From Aquimarina agarivorans (GTDB lineage: Bacteria > Bacteroidota > Bacteroidia > Flavobacteriales > Flavobacteriaceae), in NCBI RefSeq assembly GCF_000218485.1, contig NZ_AFPB01000177.1, positions 1-64,000 of the forward strand: DNA of 64,000 nt. Direction: 5' to 3'. A program made the translations under genes and the position numbers. Below the pieces are notes generated by a model. It was given only the letters and a program-made list of their open reading frames with translations, did not search any database and was not told where the DNA came from. Below are positions 38,666 to 45,817 of the stretch, piece by piece (within the stretch, counting starts at the first letter, position 1; the number at the start of each line of letters is the position of its first letter).

Positions 38666-40027
38666 ATGGAACAGCAGAATATTGCAGTAGGCTTAGACAT
38701 TGGAACAACCAAAATAGTTGCTATGGTTGGTCGTTACAATGAGTATGGGAAAATGGAGGTGTTAGGTATTGGCAAGTCCAAAAGTTTGGGGGTGCACCGA
38801 GGTGTAGTTAACAATATTACGCAAACAATACAGTCCATACAACAAGCCATACAAGAATCTGAGAGTGCTGCCGGAATTAAAATTGAAGATGTTACTGTGG
38901 GTATAGCTGGGCAGCATATTCGTAGTTTGCAACATAGTGATTATATAGTCCGCAATGATTCGGAAGAGGTAATTGATGGCGCTGATATTGAAAATTTATG
39001 CAATCAGGTGCACAAACTAGTGATGCTTCCTGGCGAAGAGATTTTACACGTACTGCCGCAAGAATATAAAGTTGACGGTCAGGCCGAAATAAATGAACCG
39101 ATTGGGATGTATGGCGGTCGATTGGAAGCTAATTTTCATGTAGTGGTGGGGCAAATAACTTCCATTCGAAATATTGGACGTTGCGTAAAAAGTTCAGGCT
39201 TGCAATTATCAGGTATAACACTGGAGCCTTTAGCTTCAGCAAATGCCGTTTTGAGTCAGGAGGAAAAGGAAGCAGGTGTTGCATTAATTGATATTGGTGG
39301 TGGAACTACTGATCTGGCCATTTTTAAAGATGGTATTATTCGTCATACCGCAGTAATTCCTTTTGGTGGGAATGTAGTTACTGAGGATATCAAGGAAGGG
39401 TGTTCCATTATTGAAAAGCAAGCGGAATTATTAAAAGTAAAATTTGGATCTGCGTGGCCTGGTGAAAATAAGGATAATGAAATAGTAAGTATTCCAGGAT
39501 TGCGTGGACGCGAACCTAAGGAAATTTCACTAAAAAACTTATCCAAAATAATTCATGCGCGCGTAGTAGAAATTATTGAATTAGTTTTTCAAGAAGTTAA
39601 AAATTACGGGCACGAAAGTACCAAAAAACAGCTTATTGCAGGGATAGTATTAACTGGAGGTGGAGCGCAGCTAAAGCATTTAAAGCAATTGGTGGAATAC
39701 ATTACGGGTATGGATACGCGTATTGGTTATCCAAATGAGCATTTGGCTGGTGATAGCGATCCTGAAACTACTAGTCCATTATATGCAACGGCTGTAGGTT
39801 TGGTCATGGATAATTTGGAAGCTAAAAAGCGATTGGAAGAAGAAACAAAAGTGGATGATGAGGTGGAACAATCACTGGAAAAAGAAACTGCCAAAGCATC
39901 TGAAATTGCTGATGAAAATGAAATAGAAGAACCGCAAGCGCCATCAAGACCAATATCAGCACCTAAAAAAGGAATGCTTGAGCGTTGGGCAGACAAATTT
40001 AAAGAGTTTTTGGATAACGCTGAATAA
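38666..40027 (+). CDS. ftsA: cell division protein FtsA
   Basis: 453 residues from the ATG of MEQQNIAVGLDIGTTK, two bases after the ftsQ stop; an upstream TTG in frame lies within ftsQ and is unlikely. Actin-like ATPase: phosphate 1 loop GLDIGTTK, phosphate 2 DIGGGTTDLAIF, adenosine motif GIVLTGGGAQLKHL. The region after about residue 390 is an acidic linker (EEETKVDDEVEQS...), ending in the amphipathic membrane-binding helix MLERWADKFKEFLD. FtsA tethers FtsZ to the membrane. Followed by 114 bp and ftsZ. Confidence 0.95.
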   Translation: MEQQNIAVGLDIGTTKIVAMVGRYNEYGKMEVLGIGKSKSLGVHRGVVNNITQTIQSIQQAIQESESAAGIKIEDVTVGIAGQHIRSLQHSDYIVRNDSEEVIDGADIENLCNQVHKLVMLPGEEILHVLPQEYKVDGQAEINEPIGMYGGRLEANFHVVVGQITSIRNIGRCVKSSGLQLSGITLEPLASANAVLSQEEKEAGVALIDIGGGTTDLAIFKDGIIRHTAVIPFGGNVVTEDIKEGCSIIEKQAELLKVKFGSAWPGENKDNEIVSIPGLRGREPKEISLKNLSKIIHARVVEIIELVFQEVKNYGHESTKKQLIAGIVLTGGGAQLKHLKQLVEYITGMDTRIGYPNEHLAGDSDPETTSPLYATAVGLVMDNLEAKKRLEEETKVDDEVEQSLEKETAKASEIADENEIEEPQAPSRPISAPKKGMLERWADKFKEFLDNAE

Positions 40028-40141
40028 ACTGAGACTTGTCCAAAGCTGAAAGGAGAAACGAAATAGTAAGAGAATTAAAGGGATAGATAACAATCAGAGT
40101 TGATTTTTTTCAATACTGATTACAACACAAGAAGAAAAAAT

Positions 40142-42109
40142 ATGAGTACTCAAGACGGGTTAGCAAACATTTCTTTTGACATGCCTAAAAACCAATCCAA
40201 TGTAATTAAAGTGATTGGTGTAGGTGGTGGAGGTAGCAATGCTATCAATCATATGTTTCAACAAGGAATTAAAGGGGTAGACTTTGTTATTTGTAATACT
40301 GATTCTCAAGCTTTGGAGAATAGTAGTATTCCAAATAAAATTCAGTTAGGGGTTTCCTTAACCGAAGGTTTAGGCGCAGGTGCTAATCCTGAAATTGGTG
40401 AGCAGGCAGCCTTAGAAAGCTACGAGGATATAGTGAGCATGTTAGGTGTAAATACCAAAATGGTATTTATTACAGCAGGTATGGGGGGCGGTACGGGTAC
40501 GGGTGCGGCACCAATTATTGCTAAAATGGCGCGCGAACTTAATATTCTTACGGTTGGTATTGTAACTGTTCCCTTTCAGTTTGAAGGCCGTATGCGTAAT
40601 CAACAAGCCCAGGCAGGTGTTGAAAAATTACGTAGCGAAGTAGATTCTCTTATAGTTATTAATAATAACAAACTTCGTGAAGTATACGGAAATTTAGGGT
40701 TTAAAGCAGGATTCTCTAAAGCTGATGAGGTGTTGGCAACAGCTTCAAGAGGAATTGCTGAGGTAATTACACACCACTACACTCAAAATATTGACTTGCG
40801 CGATGCGAAAACAGTATTGAGCAACAGTGGAACGGCAATTATGGGTTCGGCAAATGCTTCTGGTGCGCAGCGTGCAAATGATGCTATTGTAAAAGCTTTA
40901 GATTCTCCACTATTAAACGATAATAAAATTACAGGAGCTAAAAATGTATTGTTATTAATTGTTTCTGGGAAAGAAGAAATTACTATTGATGAAATTGGCG
41001 AAATTAATGATCATATCCAAAGTGAAGCAGGCTATGGCGCTAATATTATTATGGGGGTAGGAGATGACGAAACCTTGGATGATTCAATTTCAGTTACGGT
41101 AATAGCTACGGGTTTTGATGCCGAACAGCAAGACGATATTGTAAATACGGAAACCAGAAAAATTATTCATTCGCTTAGCGAAGACCAGAAAGCAGAACAG
41201 CAATTATCATCAGTAAATACGAGTGCCGCTGAATTACCTTCGAAAAAAACAGCACCTGAACTCGCTACTCCCAAAAAACCAAGAGTAGTAGAGGTACCTA
41301 AAGAGGAAGAAAAGCCTGAAATTATAGTGCATGATTTGTTTGAGGCTGTAGAGGAAACTCCTATAAAAGAGAGTTTATTGATGCCGACAACGGAATACAT
41401 AAAAAACATAAATGTAGTAACTCCTGAGGAAGTAAGTGGTTTTACGGAAAAAGTGGCAAATGATGATTTTGTAATTATTAATACCCAACAGATCATTAAT
41501 GAAATTGAGGTAAAAGATATTGAAGTGGTTGATCCTGTAAATGAAGAAGAAAGTGAGCAAATGACGTTCACGTTTGATTTAACTACACCGGAGGCTACCA
41601 AAGACATCGAAGTAAATGATGAAATAGAAATTAAGTCAGCAGAAATTAATGAGGAAACAGTTGCTGGTCAGGTGGTGGCAACAGAAACTAGTATAGATAG
41701 CCCTGTGGTGCGTTACCAATTGGAGGAAGAGCCTGAAGAGGTAGCCGTTGCTGATGAAGATGATCAAGGTGTTACTTTTGAAAAGAAAACAGTTGGTTCA
41801 TCAGCTCCTGAAATAGCCACAAAAGAGGTAGGATCAGGAGGTGACCCGTTGGATCAACCAATTTCAGAAGTGTTACGCTCAAGAGCATCGGAAAGACGTG
41901 CGCACATGAAGGATTTTAACTATAAATTTAGGTCAAATGCTTCAAATATTGATGATATTGAAAAGCAGCCAGCTTACAAAAGAGCGGGTTTGGACTTAGA
42001 TAAAAAGAAAGATTCAGGAGTTATATCACGTACTACCTTAAGCACAGATAGTAATGATGATTTGCAATTGCGAAGAAACAATTCATTTCTTCATGACAAT
42101 GTAGATTAA
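40142..42109 (+). CDS. ftsZ: cell division GTPase FtsZ with long C-terminal tail
   Basis: 655 residues from MSTQDGLANISF; an upstream in-frame start lies in the spacer with no family similarity. The tubulin-like GTPase core ends near residue 330, with GVGGGGSNAINHM (26-38), the tubulin signature GGGTGTGAA (115-123), and T7 loop TDLRDAKT-like segment IDLRDAKTVLSNSGTAIMG. The remaining ~320 residues are an acidic, low-complexity linker and a conserved end (about 570-655, with DPLDQPISEVLRSR, RAHMKDFNYKF and NNSFLHDNVD). The long tail is a known feature of Flavobacteriaceae; the final peptide probably binds FtsA. Confidence 0.96.
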   Translation: MSTQDGLANISFDMPKNQSNVIKVIGVGGGGSNAINHMFQQGIKGVDFVICNTDSQALENSSIPNKIQLGVSLTEGLGAGANPEIGEQAALESYEDIVSMLGVNTKMVFITAGMGGGTGTGAAPIIAKMARELNILTVGIVTVPFQFEGRMRNQQAQAGVEKLRSEVDSLIVINNNKLREVYGNLGFKAGFSKADEVLATASRGIAEVITHHYTQNIDLRDAKTVLSNSGTAIMGSANASGAQRANDAIVKALDSPLLNDNKITGAKNVLLLIVSGKEEITIDEIGEINDHIQSEAGYGANIIMGVGDDETLDDSISVTVIATGFDAEQQDDIVNTETRKIIHSLSEDQKAEQQLSSVNTSAAELPSKKTAPELATPKKPRVVEVPKEEEKPEIIVHDLFEAVEETPIKESLLMPTTEYIKNINVVTPEEVSGFTEKVANDDFVIINTQQIINEIEVKDIEVVDPVNEEESEQMTFTFDLTTPEATKDIEVNDEIEIKSAEINEETVAGQVVATETSIDSPVVRYQLEEEPEEVAVADEDDQGVTFEKKTVGSSAPEIATKEVGSGGDPLDQPISEVLRSRASERRAHMKDFNYKFRSNASNIDDIEKQPAYKRAGLDLDKKKDSGVISRTTLSTDSNDDLQLRRNNSFLHDNVD

Positions 42110-42208
42110 ACCTCCATTACAGTGAGTTTTGTAGCCAATGGTTTCAATAAAATAATACAAAGAAAAGTCTGAGTACTTTGTACTTGACTACTTAATACTT
42201 AAAAGAAT

Positions 42209-42661
42209 ATGAGTTTATCTAAAGATATCATGACTGCCATGAAAGAAGCAATGAAGGCTAAAGACCAAAATGCTTTAGCATCATTACGTGCAGTAAAATC
42301 CGCTATATTATTAGCACAAACAGAAACGGGGTCAAAGGAAGAATTAACTGAAGATCAGGAGCTAAAAATTTTACAGAAGTTAGTAAAACAACGTAAGGAT
42401 AGCGCTGTTATTTTTACAGAACAAGGCCGTGAAGACTTAGCGGAACTTGAATTAGCACAAGCCGAAGTGATCTCTAAATTTTTACCTGCACAATTAAGCG
42501 AAGAAGAAGTAGCAAAAGTAGTAGAAGAAGTAATAGCCGCTACTGGAGCAGAAGGCATGAAGGATATGGGTAAAGTAATGGGTCAAGTTTCAGGTAAATT
42601 GGCAGGTAAAGCCGATGGAAAAACCATTTCGACTATAGTAAAAGCGAAATTATCATCGTAG
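42209..42661 (+). CDS. GatB/YqeY domain-containing protein
   Basis: 150 residues, YqeY family: MTAMKEAMKAKDQNALASLRAVKSAIL at the N-terminus and a C-terminal helical domain with GMKDMGKVMGQVSGKLAGKADGKTIS, which resembles the tail of GatB of the tRNA-dependent amidotransferase. YqeY proteins stand alone; a tRNA-related role is assumed but not shown. It follows ftsZ by 99 bp, as in many Flavobacteriaceae. Confidence 0.92.
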   Translation: MSLSKDIMTAMKEAMKAKDQNALASLRAVKSAILLAQTETGSKEELTEDQELKILQKLVKQRKDSAVIFTEQGREDLAELELAQAEVISKFLPAQLSEEEVAKVVEEVIAATGAEGMKDMGKVMGQVSGKLAGKADGKTISTIVKAKLSS

Positions 42662-42750
42662 TTTGTTTTTGAGTTGTCGGTTTTGAGTAAGTAGTTATTA
42701 AAAAATATAAGTAAAGAAACAATAAAGAAGTCAAGAGTCTGTTTTTATTT

Positions 42751-42796
42751 AACTGGTAACTGGTAACTGGTAACTGGTAACTGGTAACTGGTAACT
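42751..42796. repeat. 7-bp tandem repeat, about 6.6 copies
   Basis: AACTGGT repeats without a mismatch from 42751 and breaks off after AACT, seven bases ahead of the tRNA. No spacers, so it is a microsatellite-type repeat and not a CRISPR. Copy number could change by slippage. Confidence 0.95.
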
Positions 42797-42802
42797 AACA
42801 AA

Positions 42803-42879
42803 GGCTGCGTAGTTCAACTGGATAGAATATCAGATTTCGGCTCTGAGGGTTGGGGGTTCGAATCCCTCCGCGGTCACCA
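42803..42879 (+). tRNA. tRNA-Arg (anticodon TCG), CCA encoded
   Basis: 77-nt cloverleaf. Acceptor GGCTGCG/CGCGGTC with two G-T pairs, TA at positions 8-9, D stem GTTC/GAAT, anticodon stem TCAGA/TCTGA around loop TTTCGGC with TCG at 42837-42839, T arm GGGGG-TTCGAAT-CCCTC, then discriminator A and an encoded CCA. Reads CGA (and by wobble other CGN) codons. A hairpin starts right after the CCA. Confidence 0.95.
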
Positions 42880-43338
42880 AAGCGGAATCTTCACTTTTAT
42901 AGTGTTGATTTCGCTTTTTTTTGACTCTTTTTTTGTCTGAAATACTGCTGATTACGTTGAAAATTGAGTTTACTCGAAAAGTTCGAACTCGGTCGTTTTC
43001 GAAGTCATACCCCAAACCTTCAGGAAATAGCATATAATGAATTTTTCTTTTGGTTTCAATATCTCCTAAACTCTACTTTTAGGTAGGTTAAGAGCTATTT
43101 TTAAAGCTCTTTCTATTGCTTTTTTAAGGTTCGAACTATTAAACTCAGAAGATGATAATAAATTTTCTTTTTCGACCTTTTCAGATTCGAGTCTACCTTT
43201 GAATCTTTTGTATTGGTCACTATTAATTTCTTCAAAAACGAATCTTTCTTCTAATCGGTCTAGTTTTTTATCAATCTCTTTAATTGCTTTTACGGCAATT
43301 TCATTTTCTCTGATTCGCTCTTTATTCATATCTACAAA
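42830..43338 (-). pseudogene. truncated, frameshifted serine-recombinase C-terminus overlapping tRNA-Arg
   Basis: Two minus-strand frames together spell the C-terminal part of a Bacteroidota serine recombinase/resolvase-type integrase. The first (from MNKERIRE, 43329, to 43066) contains the coiled region KKLDRLEERFVFEEINSDQY and the ERALKIALNLPK segment. After a loss of about one base near 43072-43078 the second frame continues SLGDIETKRKIHYMLFPEGL, RVRTFRVNSIF and ends inside the tRNA-Arg gene (stop at 42830-42832). The last residues (EGFEPPTLRAEI) are simply the tRNA read backwards. The catalytic N-terminal domain and zinc ribbon are absent: upstream in frame there is a stop within about 80 bp. 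A decayed integrase whose end lies at its attachment tRNA; not functional as it stands. Confidence 0.8.
42879..42922 (+). terminator. terminator of tRNA-Arg
   Basis: Hairpin with outer stem AAAGCG/CGCTTT (42879-42884, 42912-42917), a GAATC/GATTT continuation and an inner CACT/AGTG stem around TTTAT, with a small TT/TT internal bulge, ending in eight T residues. Confidence 0.75.
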
Positions 43339-43403
43339 TGTTTTGTAGATGATTGTTAAGTTTACTGCAATTAAGTACAGCTATTTTTTTGGAATAGTAA
43401 CAT

Positions 43404-43426
43404 ATTAATCGTAAAATTGCAATGAA
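43404..43426 (+). promoter_or_regulatory. candidate ArsR operator, copy 1
   Basis: A 23-bp sequence (core ATTAATCGTA, then GCAAT) that recurs with 20 of 23 bases identical at 43789-43811. It lies 16 bp ahead of the arsR start codon, as expected for autorepression. Confidence 0.55.
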
Positions 43427-43441
43427 TTAATATAGTAAGTA

Positions 43442-43774
43442 ATGGGGTTAACCAAATCAGAAATTTTTACAGATATTCAAAACGAAGTTGCCCTATTTGC
43501 CAAAGTGTTTGCGCATCCGGCGCGAGTAGCCATATTAGAGCAATTATTTAAGATGGATTCCTGTTACTGTGGTAATTTGGTAGATGAAATTGGTTTGGCA
43601 CAACCTACAATCTCTCAGCATTTAAAAGAGTTACGAAACTTAGGACTAATTAAAGGTAATGTTGAAGGAACAAGCGTGTGCTATTGTATTGACACCGAAA
43701 ATTGGGCAAAGATGAAAGATGTTATGTTTCAATTTTTAAATCAAGATAGCGCTAATACAGAAGATTATTGTTAA
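43442..43774 (+). CDS. ArsR-family metalloregulatory repressor
   Basis: 110 residues, winged-helix ArsR/SmtB family. The recognition helix region is GLAQPTISQHLKELRNLGLIKG (51-72). Candidate arsenite-binding cysteines are C41 and C43 (DSCYCGNLV, at the start of the DNA-binding unit, the same place as the CVC of E. coli ArsR) and C80, C82. Arsenite binding would release it from DNA. First gene of arsR-DUF6428-arsC; 48 bp separate it from the DUF6428 gene, in which a second copy of the operator-like sequence lies. Confidence 0.9.
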   Translation: MGLTKSEIFTDIQNEVALFAKVFAHPARVAILEQLFKMDSCYCGNLVDEIGLAQPTISQHLKELRNLGLIKGNVEGTSVCYCIDTENWAKMKDVMFQFLNQDSANTEDYC

Positions 43775-43788
43775 AAAAATTTGAATCC

Positions 43789-43811
43789 ATTAATCGTATA
43801 ATCGCAATAAA
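43789..43811 (+). promoter_or_regulatory. candidate ArsR operator, copy 2
   Basis: Second copy of the 23-bp sequence found ahead of arsR (20 of 23 bases identical), between arsR and the DUF6428 gene, 11 bp ahead of the latter's start. This suggests a second ArsR-controlled promoter inside the ars set. Confidence 0.55.
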
Positions 43812-43822
43812 CAAATATAATT

Positions 43823-44296
43823 ATGAAATTATCACAAGTAAAATCAGAATTAGCGAAATTAAAAACTATAGGTTTTCAGTTACCAAACGGAGAATTGGTA
43901 CCAAGCCATTTTCACGTTACAGAGGTCGGTAAAATCACCAAACATTTTATTGATTGTGGTGGAACGGTAAGAAACGAAGAAGTTGTAAACTTTCAGCTTT
44001 GGAATGCAGACGACTATGACCACAGACTGCACCCAGAAAAACTGTTGAGCATCATCGAGCTTTCTGAAAAGGTTTTGGGAATTGACAATTTAGAAATCGA
44101 AGTAGAATATCAAGCAGATACCATTGGAAAGTTCGGACTTGATTTTGACGGGCATCATTTCTTGCTAACCAACAAACAAACCGACTGTTTGGCTAAAGAC
44201 CAATGTGGCATTCCACAAGAAAAACAAAAAGTGAAAATAGCTGAATTACAAACACAATCAACAAAGAGTTGTGCACCAGGTTCTGGATGTTGCTAA
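43823..44296 (+). CDS. DUF6428 family protein
   Basis: 157 residues, cytoplasmic. A family I know only as a regular companion of ars genes in Bacteroidota. Visible features: GELVPSHFHVTEVGKITKHFIDCGG with two His and a Cys near the N-terminus, WNADDYDHRLHPEKLLSII in the middle, and a cysteine-rich tail CLAKDQCGIPQ and SCAPGSGCC. The tail is likely to bind a thiophilic metal or metalloid. No catalytic motif is apparent. A role in arsenic handling is suggested only by context. 19 bp to arsC. Confidence 0.75.
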   Translation: MKLSQVKSELAKLKTIGFQLPNGELVPSHFHVTEVGKITKHFIDCGGTVRNEEVVNFQLWNADDYDHRLHPEKLLSIIELSEKVLGIDNLEIEVEYQADTIGKFGLDFDGHHFLLTNKQTDCLAKDQCGIPQEKQKVKIAELQTQSTKSCAPGSGCC

Positions 44297-44315
44297 ATGA
44301 ATAAATCTTATAAAA

Positions 44316-44966
44316 ATGATAACAACAAAACCAATTCTGTTTTCAGAAATAGAAAATGTAATTAAAGGATTAAATCCTCAAACAATTACAAGCGAGCGTA
44401 AAGAAGTTTTACAACCGCTAGTGGATTTTATTCAGTCAAAAGTTTCTGAAAACAAAGAAATCCGTATCAATTTCATTTGTACTCACAATTCACGAAGAAG
44501 TCATTTATCGCAAGTTTGGGCTCAAACTATGGCTAATTACTTTAATATTAAAAACGTGTTTTGTTATTCAGGAGGAACAGAGGCAACAGCACTTTTCCCT
44601 ATGGTTGTAGAAACTTTGAAGAACTCAGGTTTTCAAATAAAACCCATTTCAAAAAACGAAAACCCAATTTACAGCATTAAATATGCTGACAATGAACATC
44701 CAGTCATCGGGTTTTCAAAAAAGTTAGATGACGATTTTAACCCAAAATCTGAATTTGCAGCTATTATGACTTGCTCACAGGCTGATGGTGGTTGTCCTTT
44801 CATTGCAGGTGCAGAAAAACGTATTCCAATAACCTTTGAAGACCCAAAAGCATTTGATAATACACCGCAACAAGCAGAAAAATACAATGAAAGAAGTCTG
44901 CAAATTGCTACTGAACTGTTCTACGTTTTTTCTCAAATAAATTCTTTAAAAAAAAAGTATAAGTAA
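44316..44966 (+). CDS. arsenate reductase of the low-molecular-weight phosphatase type
   Basis: 216 residues. The LMW-PTP P-loop CTHNSRRS at 55-62 (C-x5-R, C55 and R61) sits on FICTHNSRRSHLSQVWA, with a later thiol set C153, C160 (MTCSQADGGCPF) and the DP loop FEDPKAF at 175-181. This matches the large LMW-type arsenate reductase-like proteins of Bacteroidota, which reduce As(V) to As(III) through a Cys relay. About 50 residues precede the catalytic domain, as is common in this subgroup. Usually followed by an Acr3 or ArsB efflux gene; none follows here. Confidence 0.82.
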   Translation: MITTKPILFSEIENVIKGLNPQTITSERKEVLQPLVDFIQSKVSENKEIRINFICTHNSRRSHLSQVWAQTMANYFNIKNVFCYSGGTEATALFPMVVETLKNSGFQIKPISKNENPIYSIKYADNEHPVIGFSKKLDDDFNPKSEFAAIMTCSQADGGCPFIAGAEKRIPITFEDPKAFDNTPQQAEKYNERSLQIATELFYVFSQINSLKKKYK

Positions 44967-44990
44967 CCAACTGGTTTACAATTTACTTTT

Positions 44991-45185
44991 AACCTGAGTT
45001 CGATTAATATTTTTATCATAAAGCACTGATTATTATTTGTTTTAAAATTAATTATTGTATTCCGCAAGGTCTTTAGGACCTTGTAGATATAAAATTTAGA
45101 TAATTTAAAAGCCTACAAGGTTTCAAAACCTTGTAGGAGTCTTTAACATGCTTTAAATCATGTTTTTAATAATTGAACTCAGGTT
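44991..45185. mobile_element. MITE-like element with terminal inverted repeats and internal hairpins
   Basis: Ends AACCTGAGTTC (44991-45001) and GAACTCAGGTT (45175-45185) are exact inverted repeats of 11 bp that extend with mismatches for about 6 more. Inside are two hairpins with a shared core: CAAGGTC/GACCTTG (45065-45083) and a perfect 12-bp CCTACAAGGTTT/AAACCTTGTAGG (45112-45137). The element has no ORF. No clear target-site duplication was seen. It could be a MITE or a REP-like/RAYT-moved repeat. Confidence 0.6.
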
Positions 45186-45320
45186 ATCAATAATAATTGT
45201 GCGCTAATGTCTACAAATGATGCTGTTTGGGTATTCACAGAAAATTCTAATGCTCCAGGAGAAATGATAATGATGGAGCCTGGTAACGCAGGTGTACGAT
45301 GTGTTACTGAAAATAATTAA
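45171..45320 (+). pseudogene. 3' remnant of an unidentified gene
   Basis: An open frame runs out of the right end of the MITE-like element, passes an ATG at 45207 and ends at a TAA at 45318-45320. The encoded tail includes NNNCALMSTNDAVWVF and ends GVRCVTENN. With its own ATG it would be 37 residues; the frame remains open upstream into the element, and a terminator follows, which suggests the last part of a longer gene cut off by the insertion. The family is not recognised. Confidence 0.4.
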
Positions 45321-45344
45321 TCTAGGTTTTTTTTCTACTTTTAT

Positions 45345-45378
45345 AAAGAGTGGTCTTTTAGGCCACTCTTTTCTTTTT
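45345..45378 (+). terminator. intrinsic terminator after the gene remnant
   Basis: Stem AAAGAGTGG/CCACTCTTT (45345-45353, 45363-45371) with two further pairs toward the loop and a T-rich tail. Confidence 0.8.
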
Positions 45379-45380
45379 TA

Positions 45381-45425
45381 TGTAACTAGAGTTACAGAAT
45401 GTTATTATTTCTAAAAGTACATTTG
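45381..45425 (+). promoter_or_regulatory. Crp/Fnr-type operator plus -7 box ahead of DUF983-crp
   Basis: Perfect palindrome TGTAACT-AG-AGTTACA at 45381-45396 (GTAAC-N4-GTTAC, centre 45388.5), followed by TACATTTG (TAnnTTTG) at 45418-45425. Centre to first base of the box is 29.5 bp, the same as in three other promoters of this island. The gene starts 12 bp after the box. Confidence 0.75.
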
Positions 45426-45436
45426 AAATAAAAAAG

Positions 45437-45817
45437 ATGACATTTTTAAAGAAATTATATAGCATATTAAAATTCAAATGTCCTCGATGTCACGAAGGAG
45501 ATTTTTTAGAAGGCAAGGTTTACCAATTCTCTAAAATGGGAAAGGTCAAAAAAAAATGCTCTCATTGTAATTTAAAATATGAAATAGAAACAGGATTTTT
45601 CTATGGTGCTATGTATGTTTCTTATGCACTAGGTGTTGCTTTAGGAATATCTGTTTGGGTATTACAACTTCTATTTTTGCCTGATGCTTCTCCAATGACA
45701 TTATTTTTGGCTATTGTGCTATCCGTAATTTTATTTTATCCATTATTGTATTCTTTATCAAAAATAATTTGGATAAATTTCTTTGTATCTTATAAAAAAT
45801 CAAACACCTCAAAATGA
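45437..45817 (+). CDS. DUF983 family membrane protein
   Basis: 126 residues. N-terminal zinc-ribbon-like pair CPRC (15-18) and CSHC (41-44), then two membrane segments (about 58-82 and 88-112). This is the DUF983 layout; in some bacteria these small proteins lie near cytochrome oxidase genes, and no molecular function is established. The stop overlaps the start of the Crp/Fnr gene (ATGA), so it is translated with that regulator and is driven by the palindrome-bearing promoter 12 bp upstream. Confidence 0.85.
   Translation: MTFLKKLYSILKFKCPRCHEGDFLEGKVYQFSKMGKVKKKCSHCNLKYEIETGFFYGAMYVSYALGVALGISVWVLQLLFLPDASPMTLFLAIVLSVILFYPLLYSLSKIIWINFFVSYKKSNTSK

Noticed and set aside
42150-42200. AGTAC-TTT-GTACT palindrome between ftsZ and yqeY
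   Set aside because: Short palindrome in a low-complexity stretch with no repeat elsewhere that I could see; no further support.
42751-42796. CRISPR array
   Set aside because: The 7-bp units are directly joined with no spacers and no cas gene is in the window.
42830-43033. A 67-residue ORF as an independent protein
   Set aside because: It is the downstream frame of the recombinase remnant and its end is the tRNA read backwards; treated as part of the pseudogene.
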